Source: Faucicola mancuniensis
GTDB lineage: Bacteria; Pseudomonadota; Gammaproteobacteria; Pseudomonadales; Moraxellaceae
Assembly (NCBI RefSeq): GCF_046523945.1
Contig: NZ_CP171363.1
Span: forward strand, 2,108,001-2,172,000
Reading direction: 5' to 3'
DNA length: 64,000 bases
Under the pieces are notes generated by a model, which ran no database searches, was not told where the DNA came from, and worked only from the letters and a program-made list of their open reading frames with translations. The position numbers were made by a program, and so were the translations under genes. Within the stretch, counting starts at the first letter, position 1; each line of letters opens with the position of its first letter. Of this stretch, positions 25,023 to 33,963 are shown piece after piece.

Positions 25023-26369
25023 ATGAGTTATTTTGGTACAGATGGTATCCGTGGTAAATTCGGCGATTTTCCGATTCACCCAGAATTTTTGTTAAAATTG
25101 GGCTTTGCCACAGGGCAAGTTTTAAATGAGCAAAATCCTAACCAAAACCGCCGTCCCAATGTCGTGATTGGCAAAGATACACGCATTTCAGGGTATGTGA
25201 TTGAAGCCTGTTTACAAGCTGGATTTAACGCATCAGGCGTTGATGTGCATATGCTTGGTGTGATTCCGACCCCTGCGATTGCCCATTTGACACGCAGTTT
25301 TCATGCTGATGCAGGCGTGGTGATTTCCGCTTCGCACAATCCTTTTTATGACAATGGGGTTAAGTTTTTTTCGCATGACGGCAAAAAATTATCGGACGAA
25401 TTGCAACAAGCGATTAATGACAAATTGGCACAATTAGAAAATACAAGCTTTAACATTGATGGTTTGCATTTGGGTCGCCATCATCGTATTGAAGATGCCA
25501 AAGGTCGGTATATTGAGTTTTGTAAAGGCAGTTTTCCTTATCAATTAAATTTAAAAAACTTAAAAATCGTCGTGGATTGTGCCAACGGTGCAGGTTATAG
25601 CGTTGCCCCACGTGTGCTTCGTGAGTTGGGGGCAGACGTGATTGCGATTGCCAATGAGCCAAATGGCACAAATATCAATGACAGCGTCGGCTCAACCCAC
25701 ATTGAAACCCTACAAAAAGCCGTGCTAGAACAGCAAGCGGACTTAGGTATCGCCCTAGATGGCGATGGTGACCGTATTATGATGGTTGATGAAAAAGGGC
25801 AAGTCGTAGATGGCGACCGTATTTTGTACATTTTGGCGACCAAAGGCGATGAAAAAGCGGTCGGCGTTGTCGGTACGTTGATGAGTAATATGGGCTTGCA
25901 GTTGGCATTGGAGCGTGAAAATATTAGTTTTGTGCGTGCCAAAGTGGGCGACAGATACGTTATGCAAAACTTAACAGAACAAGGCTGGGTGTTAGGCGGT
26001 GAGCCGTCTGGACATATTTTGACATTGGACAAAGCCAGTACAGGCGATGCGATTGTTGCAGGGTTGCAAGTGCTTGCCATTATGGCAAAAACCGACTTAA
26101 GTTTGTCAAAATTGAGCGAAGGTTTTAGCATTTTGCCACAAAAATTGGTAAACGTTCGTTTGAGTCAAAAACAAGACCCTTACCAGATTCCACAGCTTGC
26201 CGAAAAATTTGCCAATGCCGAAGCACAACTAAAAGGACGTGGGCGATTGTTAATCCGTCAATCAGGCACAGAGCCGTTAATCCGTGTGATGGTGGAGTCT
26301 GATGATGAAATTGAATGTGATGTGGTCGCCAACGAATTGGCAAATGCGGTTAAAGAACATTTAAATTAA
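25023..26369 (+). CDS. glmM: Phosphoglucosamine mutase
   Basis: The 448-residue enzyme converts glucosamine-6-phosphate to glucosamine-1-phosphate for UDP-GlcNAc, feeding peptidoglycan and lipid A. The phosphoserine loop is ISASHNPFYDNG with the catalytic Ser at 104; the metal loop is ALDGDGDRIMMVD (about 243-255); the sugar loop is LGGEPSGH; the phosphate-binding loop is RQSGTEPLIRVM near the C-terminus. Length and order are normal. It is followed by a REP-like repeat and kdsB. Confidence 0.96.
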   Translation: MSYFGTDGIRGKFGDFPIHPEFLLKLGFATGQVLNEQNPNQNRRPNVVIGKDTRISGYVIEACLQAGFNASGVDVHMLGVIPTPAIAHLTRSFHADAGVVISASHNPFYDNGVKFFSHDGKKLSDELQQAINDKLAQLENTSFNIDGLHLGRHHRIEDAKGRYIEFCKGSFPYQLNLKNLKIVVDCANGAGYSVAPRVLRELGADVIAIANEPNGTNINDSVGSTHIETLQKAVLEQQADLGIALDGDGDRIMMVDEKGQVVDGDRILYILATKGDEKAVGVVGTLMSNMGLQLALERENISFVRAKVGDRYVMQNLTEQGWVLGGEPSGHILTLDKASTGDAIVAGLQVLAIMAKTDLSLSKLSEGFSILPQKLVNVRLSQKQDPYQIPQLAEKFANAEAQLKGRGRLLIRQSGTEPLIRVMVESDDEIECDVVANELANAVKEHLN

Positions 26370-26403
26370 ACTTAATATTAAAACAGAAAATAATACAATA
26401 GTT

Positions 26404-26426
26404 GTAGGGGCGTATTGCATACGTCC
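26404..26426. repeat. REP-like palindromic repeat (GTAG-headed)
   Basis: GTAG followed by hairpin GGGCGTATTGCATACGTCC, one G-U pair in the stem. It lies between glmM and kdsB. Same family as the copies at 11644 and 63368. Confidence 0.82.
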
Positions 26427-26486
26427 AGATTATGAAGTATTAAAGCAAATTTAAAAGACTATAACATTAACAATAGCAAAAAAATT

Positions 26487-27305
26487 ATGAACCAAAAAAA
26501 ATACATTGTCATTCCTGCACGTCTAAAAAGTAGCCGTTTACCATCAAAACCTTTGTTACTGATTCATGACAAACCCATGATTTTATGGGTGATTGACCGT
26601 GCGATTGCGGTGCAACAAAACGGCATTGCCGATGATGTCTATGTCGCAACCGATGATGACAGCATTGCCAAAACTTGCGAACAATATTGCCAAAACAATC
26701 CCAATGCCAACAATGTCAAAGTGGTGATGACAAGTCCAGACCACGCTTCAGGCACAGATAGACTGGCAGAAGTCGCAAAGCTACAAGGCTGGGCGGACGA
26801 TGATATTGTCATTAATATGCAAGGCGATGAACCACTTGTGCCAAGTTCACTGATTGCCCAAGTGTCAAAATTGTTGTTGGATAAAACAGATTGCGTCATG
26901 GCAACGCTTGCCGAGCCGATTTTGACGTATGAAGAATTTTATCGTCCATCGGTTGTCAAAGTCATCAAAAATCAGCACAACGAAGCCTTGTATTTTAGCC
27001 GTTCGCCCATTCCTTGTAACCGTGATGTGGCGATGGCAGATAGTCCGCCCAATATGACTGACACACCGACCCAAGCCTTACGCCATTTGGGTTTGTACGC
27101 TTATAAGGTGGCGTTGTTAAAGCAGTTTGGGCAATGGCAACAAGGTCAACTTGAGCAGTTAGAAAGTCTAGAACAACTGCGTATCATGGAAAACGGACAA
27201 AAAATCGCCATTGATGTGGCGTGTGCCATGTTGCCTGCTGGTGTGGACACGCAAGCGGATTTAGACCGTTTAAATGCGATGGATTTATCCAGTTTTTTGG
27301 TTTAA
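26487..27305 (+). CDS. kdsB: 3-deoxy-manno-octulosonate cytidylyltransferase
   Basis: The 272-residue enzyme activates KDO with CTP for lipopolysaccharide core synthesis. The N-terminal signature is YIVIPARLKSSRLPSKPLL, followed by VATDDDSI, TSPDHASGTDRLAEV and VINMQGDEPLVP, all hallmark blocks. LGLYAYKVALLKQF and LEQLESLEQLRIMENG lie in the last third. Length is slightly above E. coli (248) because of small insertions. The start is the only good ATG, 60 bases after the REP repeat. Confidence 0.96.
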   Translation: MNQKKYIVIPARLKSSRLPSKPLLLIHDKPMILWVIDRAIAVQQNGIADDVYVATDDDSIAKTCEQYCQNNPNANNVKVVMTSPDHASGTDRLAEVAKLQGWADDDIVINMQGDEPLVPSSLIAQVSKLLLDKTDCVMATLAEPILTYEEFYRPSVVKVIKNQHNEALYFSRSPIPCNRDVAMADSPPNMTDTPTQALRHLGLYAYKVALLKQFGQWQQGQLEQLESLEQLRIMENGQKIAIDVACAMLPAGVDTQADLDRLNAMDLSSFLV

Positions 27306-27342
27306 TTTTTTAAAAATATTATAAAAATTGTTAAGGAAAAAT

Positions 27343-28434
27343 ATGCAACGTTTAACTTTTTTGGGAACATCGGCAGGTTTGCCAACCAAAAATCGCAATG
27401 TAACAGGGCTTGCGGTGGCTTTGCTAAATCCTTATCAAAACCAAAAAAATGTTGATAAAAATATTGACAAAAACAGCAGTTGGCTATTGGTGGATTGTGG
27501 CGAAGGCACGCAACACCAACTTTTACGCACGCCATTGTCTTTGTTAAACCTTGCAGTGATTTGTATTACCCATGTGCATGGCGACCACTGTTATGGACTG
27601 GCAGGCTTGTTATCTAGCATGGCGATGTCGGGTCGCAAAAAACCTTTAACCATTATCGCACCACAAGCGATTGCCAAATTGTTAGATACTTTAACCATAA
27701 CAACCGAACTTTATTTTACTTTTGAAGTGCATTTTATTGCCTTAGAAAGTTTAAAACAGGCGGACGGTTTGTTTACACCATTTGAATTTGACATTTCGCC
27801 AAATCATCACGTTCGCATTGAGCCAATTAGCGTTTCGCACCGCACGCCAAGCCATGCTTACAAAATTTGTCAAACCATTCACGCCAATATGTTAAATAGC
27901 CAAAAACTGCAAAATATGGGTATCAAGCCCAGTGCGATTTGGGGGAAATTGCAACATGGTTTTGATGTCACTTTGGATAATGATGAAATTTTGTTTACCA
28001 AAGATTTTGTAGAGCAAAAAACCATTTGTACCAATATTATTGTGGGTGGCGATAATGACAAACCTGAGATGTTGGCAAACTTTTGTCAAGATATTGGTCT
28101 GTTGGTACATGAAGCGACTTATACCCAAGCGATTGCCGATAAAATCAAAAACCGTCCAAATGGTTTTGACCCACAGCACAGTAGCGTTGAGCAAGTTGCC
28201 AAGTTTGCACAGGTTGCCAAAATTCCCAATTTGATTTTGACCCATATCAGTGCCAGATTTCAGACGTTTGACAAACCAAACGAAAGTTTGCCAAATATCG
28301 GGCATTTGCGAGTGGAAGCAGAACGATTTTATCAAAAAAAATACCGTGAAAATCTGTGGATTGCCAAAGATTTTGATGTGTATGAAGTGGTGCAAAATCA
28401 TGTCAAAAAGTTGAGCTATCATAAGCATGATTGA
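27343..28434 (+). CDS. rnz: Ribonuclease Z (metallo-beta-lactamase fold)
   Basis: The 363-residue protein has the metal motif THVHGDHCYGL with ligands His77, His79, Asp81 and His82, and the distal block LILTHISARFQ. The start MQRLTFLGTSAGLPTKNRNV is the standard RNase Z N-terminus; I chose ATG 27343 behind AAGGAAAAAT over a TTG five codons upstream. RNase Z trims 3' trailers of tRNA precursors. It has extra residues between the first strands (KNVDKNIDKNS). It follows kdsB by 37 bases, likely on the same transcript. Confidence 0.9.
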   Translation: MQRLTFLGTSAGLPTKNRNVTGLAVALLNPYQNQKNVDKNIDKNSSWLLVDCGEGTQHQLLRTPLSLLNLAVICITHVHGDHCYGLAGLLSSMAMSGRKKPLTIIAPQAIAKLLDTLTITTELYFTFEVHFIALESLKQADGLFTPFEFDISPNHHVRIEPISVSHRTPSHAYKICQTIHANMLNSQKLQNMGIKPSAIWGKLQHGFDVTLDNDEILFTKDFVEQKTICTNIIVGGDNDKPEMLANFCQDIGLLVHEATYTQAIADKIKNRPNGFDPQHSSVEQVAKFAQVAKIPNLILTHISARFQTFDKPNESLPNIGHLRVEAERFYQKKYRENLWIAKDFDVYEVVQNHVKKLSYHKHD

Positions 28435-28527
28435 TTTTGTGGATGTATTAAAGGTTTATCAAAACCAACAAAAAAAATCAATCAAGAAAATTTAAACAAT
28501 TTTTTCAATAAAAATTAAGGAATTATT

Positions 28528-29742
28528 ATGCCCGTTGGAAATGTCAATCTTGTCAAACTAAACGCCGTTAAAGGCATTAAAATCGGTATTACCGAAGCTC
28601 ACGTCCGCTATCCAAATCGTAAAGATTTAACCGTTTTTGAAATCATAGACGGTGCGACAACGGCTGTGGTTACCACGCAAAACCAATTTTATGCAGCCCC
28701 TGTTCAGCTTGTGCGTGAGTTTGTCAAAACCAATAGCCCACGTTTTTTAATTATCAACACAGGCAACGCTAATGCAGGCACAGGGAAGGACGGCTTAGAG
28801 CGAGCAAAAGCCACTTGCCAAGCCCTAGCCGAAAAAACAGGCGTAAATATTAGCCAAATTTTGCCGTATTCTACAGGTGTGATTGGCGAAGCTTTGCCGA
28901 GTGATAAAATCATCGCAGGGCTTGATGACGCATTGGCAAATTTAACCGATGATAATTGGCTAAATGCTGCCCGCAGTATCATGACCACCGACACCACCCC
29001 GAAAGGGCATTCTAAAGTAGTAGAAATTGACGGCATAACCTACACGGTAACAGGCATTAGTAAGGGGGCTGGCATGATACGCCCAAACATGGCAACCATG
29101 CTTGGCTTTGTGGCGACTGACGCTAAAATTGATAAGTCTTTATTACAAGACATTTTAGTAAAATCGGTGAATAAATCGTTTAACCGTATTACCGTTGATG
29201 GCGATACCTCTACAAATGACTGCTGTACGCTTGTAGCGACAGGGCAAACAGGGGAATTGATTGACAGCGAAAATCACCCACATTTTGCCAAAATTTATGA
29301 AGCGATTGAAAGTGTGATGTTAAAAATCGCCCAACTTATCGTGCGTGATGGTGAGGGGGCGACCAAATTTATCACCGTAAAAGTCTCTGGCGGTAAAACC
29401 ACAGACGACTGTGCCAAAATTGCCTATTCGGTGGCACATTCACCGCTTGTCAAAACCGCCTTTTTTGCGTCCGACCCAAACTGGGGCAGAATTTTGGCGG
29501 CGGCAGGTTATGCAGGAATTGACTTTGAGCAGTCAAAGGTAAGCGTATCGCTAGATGAAATAAAAATCTGTGAGCGTGGTGGATTGGCGGACGGCTACAC
29601 CGAAGAGCTTGGGCAAATGGTTATGAAACGCCCAGAGATTACCATTGCCATTGAACTTGGGCAAGGGCAGGCGAGCGATACGGTTTATACTTGTGATTTG
29701 TCGTATGAGTATGTGAAAATTAATGCGGATTATCGTTCGTGA
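28528..29742 (+). CDS. argJ: Bifunctional ornithine acetyltransferase / N-acetylglutamate synthase
   Basis: The 404-residue precursor cleaves itself before Thr190 in KGAGMIRPNMATMLGF to form two subunits. It recycles acetyl groups between acetylornithine and glutamate in arginine synthesis. Other conserved blocks are TGVIGEALPSDKI, NKSFNRITVDGDTSTND, RDGEGATKFI and DPNWGRILAAAGYAGID. Length is typical. The start has an AAGGAATTATT site. The gene is followed by the decayed region at 29.75 kb. Confidence 0.96.
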   Translation: MPVGNVNLVKLNAVKGIKIGITEAHVRYPNRKDLTVFEIIDGATTAVVTTQNQFYAAPVQLVREFVKTNSPRFLIINTGNANAGTGKDGLERAKATCQALAEKTGVNISQILPYSTGVIGEALPSDKIIAGLDDALANLTDDNWLNAARSIMTTDTTPKGHSKVVEIDGITYTVTGISKGAGMIRPNMATMLGFVATDAKIDKSLLQDILVKSVNKSFNRITVDGDTSTNDCCTLVATGQTGELIDSENHPHFAKIYEAIESVMLKIAQLIVRDGEGATKFITVKVSGGKTTDDCAKIAYSVAHSPLVKTAFFASDPNWGRILAAAGYAGIDFEQSKVSVSLDEIKICERGGLADGYTEELGQMVMKRPEITIAIELGQGQASDTVYTCDLSYEYVKINADYRS

Positions 29743-29759
29743 ATGAATTCACCTCGTTA

Positions 29760-30263
29760 AGGCGAAACGCATGAAAGTTTTTATAGCCCTAATCACATCA
29801 CCAAAAACCATGAGATAACCGCCAAAATACCGTTAGCCACAGCGGTGCGAGCATCAATTGCGGATATGTATTATTTACCGCCTGTGAATTGGCAGGGGCA
29901 AACGTTGATGGGTGGGGTGCTTAATTTAATGAATTAGCGTGTCAGCTTGCCGATACCGTGTATGCGAAAATTAAGCCGAATTATGATAAAATCATGGCAG
30001 AACCTGCGATTTATAGCACCTTTGTTTTTTTGCCAATCAGCGATTTGCCGATGTACATCAATACCAAACGCATGACAGCCAAATTCATTGGATAAATATG
30101 GCTGATAATGCCAAACATATCCGCCCTGCGATGACAAAAAAAATGCGATTTAAACAAGGCTATATTGATGTGGTACGCCCAGATTTTGCTACTTTTCAAT
30201 GTATTATGCGTGAGCAGTATCAGTATGGTTATGAGTGGGCTTGGCAGTGTTTAACAGGTGGCT
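29760..30263 (+). pseudogene. Decayed gene, possibly patatin-like phospholipase (3' part)
   Basis: Three frames, read in succession, give one continuous protein-like sequence: first HESFYSPNHITKNHEIT, IPLATAVRASIADMYYLPPV and GGVLNL; then after a shift near 29925 NELACQLADTVYAKIKP up to a stop at 30093; then after another shift MADNAKHIRPAMTKKMRF through QYGYEWAWQCLTGG. The block AVRAS...PPV...GGVLN resembles the second half of patatin-type lipases, so the original enzyme may have been a phospholipase; this is weak evidence. No 5' half is visible after argJ. The codon use is normal for the region, so the decay is probably recent. Confidence 0.5.
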
Positions 30264-30266
30264 AAA

Positions 30267-30425
30267 ATGTGGTTTAATGCGATGATATTGGTGTTGGGCA
30301 TGATAGGTTTTTTTGCCATTACGCTATTGCCTTATTGTGTTTCTCAAGCATTGAAACAAGGTTATCAACAAGTTATCTTGGTTAAATCTATTCAAAGTAA
30401 AATTAAAAAAAAGGAAAAGCTGTGA
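30267..30425 (+). CDS. Small single-span membrane protein, 52 residues
   Basis: The ORF begins MWFNAMILVLGMIGFFAITL, one hydrophobic segment of about 25 residues, and ends in a Lys-rich tail (SKIKKKEKL). Its stop TGA overlaps the GTG start of the antitoxin gene, which suggests translational coupling. The start follows the stop of the decayed gene by three bases, so it may be a surviving companion of that gene. No family recognised. Confidence 0.45.
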   Translation: MWFNAMILVLGMIGFFAITLLPYCVSQALKQGYQQVILVKSIQSKIKKKEKL

Positions 30426-30691
30426 GTATTACCATTCATTTGCCGTTAGAAATTGAAAAACAATTTTTGGCAGAAACTCAAAACGAAGAACAAGACGTTA
30501 TTACCAAACTCATTTTGGATTATTTGGATAAAAAAGAACGTCAAAAAAGACGAGAGGCGTTATTAAAAAACCCATCACCAATCGTAGCAAAATGGGCGGG
30601 GGCATTTGCCAAAACCAATGGTAGCCAATGGACAGATGCTGATATTGCTAAAGCGAAAGATGATTATTTAACCGAAAAATATGGAATGTAA
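30422..30691 (+). CDS. Putative VapB-type antitoxin
   Basis: The 89-residue protein begins SITIHLPLEIEKQFLAETQ, which resembles a ribbon-helix-helix DNA-binding antitoxin start, and has a charged middle (LDYLDKKERQKRREAL). The C-terminal part (WTDADIAKAKDDYLTEKYGM) would wrap the toxin. It starts with GTG at 30422, with AAAAAGGAAAAG just upstream. The PIN-domain toxin gene begins three bases after its stop. Such antitoxins neutralise the toxin and repress the operon. The family is inferred mainly from size, start and context. Confidence 0.75.
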   Translation: MSITIHLPLEIEKQFLAETQNEEQDVITKLILDYLDKKERQKRREALLKNPSPIVAKWAGAFAKTNGSQWTDADIAKAKDDYLTEKYGM

Positions 30692-30694
30692 GCA

Positions 30695-31111
30695 ATGAAA
30701 GTATATTTAGATGTCAATATTATCTTGGATTGGGCGTTGCAAAGAAAGCCTTTTTATCAGTCTTCAAGGTCGTTAATAGAGCTTGTTGAACGTAAAGAAT
30801 TAATCGGACTTGTATCACCGCTAGGGATCGCCAATGCCTATTACTTTGTGCGAAAAGAAATGGGCAAACCGCTAGCTCATGAATTTTTACAAGACTGTCA
30901 GCAACTTTTTAAATTCATCGACAACCCCTCAACGGCTCTCGCCCAAGCTATTGATAATCCTTACAAAGACTTTGAAGATGATTTGCATTTTTATTCAGCG
31001 ATTGATAATCAACTTGATGCTATTGTAACTCGCAATGTAAAAGACTTTGCCGAAAATCCACAAATCACCATCATCACACCTGACGAACTATTATATCAAT
31101 TAGGCTATTAA
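30695..31111 (+). CDS. Putative VapC-type PIN-domain toxin
   Basis: The 138-residue protein begins MKVYLDVNIILDWALQR, with the first PIN acidic residue at Asp6. Further acidic positions are in NPYKDFEDDLHFYSAIDN (about 88-105) and in VTRNVKDFAE (about 111-120). PIN toxins are Mg-dependent RNases that cut tRNA or rRNA. It lies directly after the antitoxin gene, and its stop is one base before the yejE start, so it seems embedded in the transporter operon. Confidence 0.85.
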   Translation: MKVYLDVNIILDWALQRKPFYQSSRSLIELVERKELIGLVSPLGIANAYYFVRKEMGKPLAHEFLQDCQQLFKFIDNPSTALAQAIDNPYKDFEDDLHFYSAIDNQLDAIVTRNVKDFAENPQITIITPDELLYQLGY

Positions 31112-31112
31112 C

Positions 31113-32132
31113 ATGAAATTTTCGCCCATTCATAAGGCTCAATTTAACCGTTTTAAAAACAACAAAATGGGATTTTATTCTTTTATCCTATTTGGCGTGA
31201 TTTTTTTGGCGTGTTTGGGGGTGAATTTTATCGCCAATGACAAGCCAATTTTAGTGAAATACCAAAATAATTTTTACTTTCCTGTGTTAAAAAGCTATCC
31301 AGAAACCACCTTTGGCGGTGTGTTTGAAACCGAAACCGAATACAAAGACCCTGTTGTCAAAGAATTGATTAACCAAAACGGCTTTATGATTATGCCGATG
31401 ATTGAATTTGCCGACCAAACACCAAGTTTGGCTCGTAGTGAAGCCTTTCCTGCACCACCAAATCATGAAAATTGGCTTGGTACGGACGACAATGGGCGTG
31501 ATGTGGTGGCTAGGCTGATGTATGGCTTGCGTATTTCGTTACTTTTTGGTTTGGCTTTGACGTTGGTGGGGTCGCTGATTGGCGTGATTGTCGGTGCGGT
31601 GCAAGGCTATTATGGTGGTAAGATTGACATGGTGGGGCAACGTTTTATGGAAGTGTGGGGCGGTTTGCCACAGCTTTTTATGATAATTATTTTGGTGAGT
31701 TTGTTTAGTCCAAGCGTGTTTGTGTTGTTTGGTTTGATGCTTTTGTTTGGGTGGATGGGGCTTGTTGGCTTGGTGCGTGCAGAGTTTTTAAAGGCTCGTA
31801 ATTTTGATTATGTTCGCTCGGCTCGTGCGATGGGCGTAAGCGATGGCAAGATTATTTTTCGGCATATTTTACCAAATGCATTGGCGAGTAGTTTGTCTCA
31901 GTTGCCGTTTATTTTGACGGCAAATGTGGTGAGTTTGACGGCGTTGGATTTTTTGGGTTATGGTTTGCCAGCGGGTTCACCGTCTTTGGGGGAGCTGATG
32001 AGCCAAGCGAAAAACAATCTTGATGCACCGTGGCTTGCGTTGTCGGCATTTTTTAGTATGACGGTGATTTTGTCGTTGTTGATTTTTATTGGGGAAGCGT
32101 TACGAGATGCGTTTGACCCTAGACAGGTTTGA
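31113..32132 (+). CDS. yejE: Peptide ABC transporter permease YejE
   Basis: The 339-residue inner-membrane permease has an N-terminal helix (about 20-40), a large periplasmic loop with ENWLGTDDNGRDVVARLMYG, and five C-terminal helices with the EAA-type coupling loop RSARAMGVSDGKIIFRHILP. This is the DppC/OppC group, and the long first loop with YPETTFGGVFETETEY is typical of YejE. The Yej system imports peptides, including microcin C. The yejA (binding protein) and yejB (second permease) genes, normally just upstream, are not in this window; vapBC-like genes sit in their place. Confidence 0.9.
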   Translation: MKFSPIHKAQFNRFKNNKMGFYSFILFGVIFLACLGVNFIANDKPILVKYQNNFYFPVLKSYPETTFGGVFETETEYKDPVVKELINQNGFMIMPMIEFADQTPSLARSEAFPAPPNHENWLGTDDNGRDVVARLMYGLRISLLFGLALTLVGSLIGVIVGAVQGYYGGKIDMVGQRFMEVWGGLPQLFMIIILVSLFSPSVFVLFGLMLLFGWMGLVGLVRAEFLKARNFDYVRSARAMGVSDGKIIFRHILPNALASSLSQLPFILTANVVSLTALDFLGYGLPAGSPSLGELMSQAKNNLDAPWLALSAFFSMTVILSLLIFIGEALRDAFDPRQV

Positions 32133-32150
32133 TTTTTTTAAAAGGAGAAA

Positions 32151-32336
32151 ATGATGAGTTCGGGTTTTGTAGCGGGTACGCTGGTGCATACGGATAAAGG
32201 TTTAATGCCAATTCAAAATTTAAAAGTTGGGGATTTGGTTTTATCTTTATTTGAACTTGAGTTTCCAACAGGATATTTTGTAGGAGAAAAAGGTATATTA
32301 GTTAGCGATTCAACCATTCAAGGAACAACTGAATGA
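32151..32336 (+). CDS. Miniature Hint-domain-like ORF, probably inactive remnant
   Basis: The 61-residue ORF begins MMSSGFVAGTLVHTDKGL and continues MPIQNLKVGDLVLS, which is the start of a pretoxin-type Hint (intein-like) domain. The splicing nucleophile normally in CFVAGT is Gly here. The sequence then jumps to GYFVGEKGILVSDS, resembling the end of a Hint domain, but without the usual final HN. The middle of about 80 residues seems deleted in frame. It has a perfect AAGGAG site, and its TGA overlaps the yejF ATG by four bases, so it is probably translated and coupled to yejF. Confidence 0.65.
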   Translation: MMSSGFVAGTLVHTDKGLMPIQNLKVGDLVLSLFELEFPTGYFVGEKGILVSDSTIQGTTE

Positions 32337-33949
32337 GTGAATTATTAAAAGTCGAAAACTTAACCATCAAATCCGCTAATCAAACATTAGTAGGTAATCT
32401 ATCCTACACACTCCACACAGGCGAAACGCTTGCCATCGTGGGCGAATCTGGCTCTGGCAAATCCATCTCAAGCCTAGCCATACTTGGACTCTTACCAACA
32501 AATAGCCTAAGCATCACGGGACACGCCACCATTACCCAAAACGCTAATAACATCAACTTACCCCTACAAGATAGCCAAACCAAACCAAACCAAGCGATTT
32601 TTCGGCAAATTCGTGGACAAAAAATCGGCATGATTTTCCAAGAACCAATGACCGCCTTAAACCCACTGCACACCATTGGCAAACAGCTTTATGAAAGTTT
32701 AATGCTGATTGGCACACCAAAAAACACCTTAAAAAACAAAACGATAGAATTATTAACTCAAGTTAATATCACCGATTCTATCAACAAACTTGACCGCTAT
32801 CCGCATGAACTGTCGGGCGGACAACGCCAACGTATCATGATAGCGATGGTACTCGCCCAAAATCCTGACATCATCATCGCAGATGAACCGACCACCGCCC
32901 TTGATGTGACGCTACAGCACGAGATTTTAGGCTTATTGGACACGCTAAAACGTGAGCGAAACATGGCGATGATACTCATTAGCCATGATTTAAACCTTGT
33001 CAAACGCTACAGCGACAACATCATCGTCATGCAACAAGGCAAAGTCGTAGAACAAAACGACACCAAAACTTTGTTTCACAATCCACAACAAGACTACACA
33101 AAACTACTGATAAATCAAGACTTTGGCGAAAGTTTGCCAATGGATAACACCGCTGACAAACTGCTTGATGTCAAGCATTTAACCATCAGTTTTGCTGAGC
33201 AAAAAAACTTCTTTGGTAAAACGGTGCAATGGTTTGATGTAGTAAAATCGTTAGATTTTGCATTGTCCGCAGGACAATCGCTTGGTATCGTGGGCGAAAG
33301 TGGCTCTGGCAAGACGACAACGGCTTTGGCATTAATCAAATTATTAAGTAATTATACTAAATTATCTGGTGAAATTAATTTAACAAAAAACAGCGAATGG
33401 ATTGATATTTTACCCTTATCCAACCAAGCCTTTAAGCCTTATCGTACGGACATTCAGATGGTGTTTCAAGACCCATTTGCCAGTATCAACCCACGCTTTA
33501 CGGTGGGCGAAATCATTGAAGAAGGTCTAATTGTACAAAACATCGCCAAAGACGAACGAGAACAACGTGTCAAAACGATGTTAGCAACGGTAAAATTGCC
33601 CGAAAATTTTATCAATCGTTATCCGCATGAGCTGTCTGGCGGTCAGCGTCAGCGTGTGGCACTGGCTCGCTCGCTTGTGATGAAACCCAAAATCTTAATC
33701 CTAGACGAACCCACCTCCGCACTAGACAGCCAAACGCAAGTGGCGGTGGTGAATTTGTTAAGAGAAATTCAACAACAATTTAACCTAAGCTATATTTTTA
33801 TCAGCCATGATTTAAAGGTGGTAAAAGCCTTGTGCCAGCGTATTTTGGTGTTAAAAAATGGCGAATGTGTGGAAATGGGCGAAAGTTCGCAGGTATTTAA
33901 TGCACCTGTGGCAGAATACACCAAGCTGTTGTTACGTTCATTTGATTGA
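32333..33949 (+). CDS. yejF: Peptide ABC transporter ATPase YejF (two fused ATPase domains)
   Basis: The 538-residue cytoplasmic protein has two ABC ATPase domains in tandem. Each has a Walker A (GESGSGKS at about 37 and GESGSGKT at about 322), a signature LSGGQRQR, and a Walker B with ADEPTTALD or LDEPTSALD. This is the YejF arrangement, equivalent to fused DppD-DppF. It powers the permeases YejB and YejE. Its ATG overlaps the stop of the mini-Hint ORF. A glycosyltransferase gene starts 14 bases after its stop, on the same strand. Confidence 0.92.
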   Translation: MSELLKVENLTIKSANQTLVGNLSYTLHTGETLAIVGESGSGKSISSLAILGLLPTNSLSITGHATITQNANNINLPLQDSQTKPNQAIFRQIRGQKIGMIFQEPMTALNPLHTIGKQLYESLMLIGTPKNTLKNKTIELLTQVNITDSINKLDRYPHELSGGQRQRIMIAMVLAQNPDIIIADEPTTALDVTLQHEILGLLDTLKRERNMAMILISHDLNLVKRYSDNIIVMQQGKVVEQNDTKTLFHNPQQDYTKLLINQDFGESLPMDNTADKLLDVKHLTISFAEQKNFFGKTVQWFDVVKSLDFALSAGQSLGIVGESGSGKTTTALALIKLLSNYTKLSGEINLTKNSEWIDILPLSNQAFKPYRTDIQMVFQDPFASINPRFTVGEIIEEGLIVQNIAKDEREQRVKTMLATVKLPENFINRYPHELSGGQRQRVALARSLVMKPKILILDEPTSALDSQTQVAVVNLLREIQQQFNLSYIFISHDLKVVKALCQRILVLKNGECVEMGESSQVFNAPVAEYTKLLLRSFD

Positions 33950-33963
33950 TTAAAGGATAAAAA

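Noticed and set aside
25595..26131. 178-residue open frame antisense to glmM
   Set aside because: Lies wholly within the conserved glmM gene and has no recognisable family or ribosome site.
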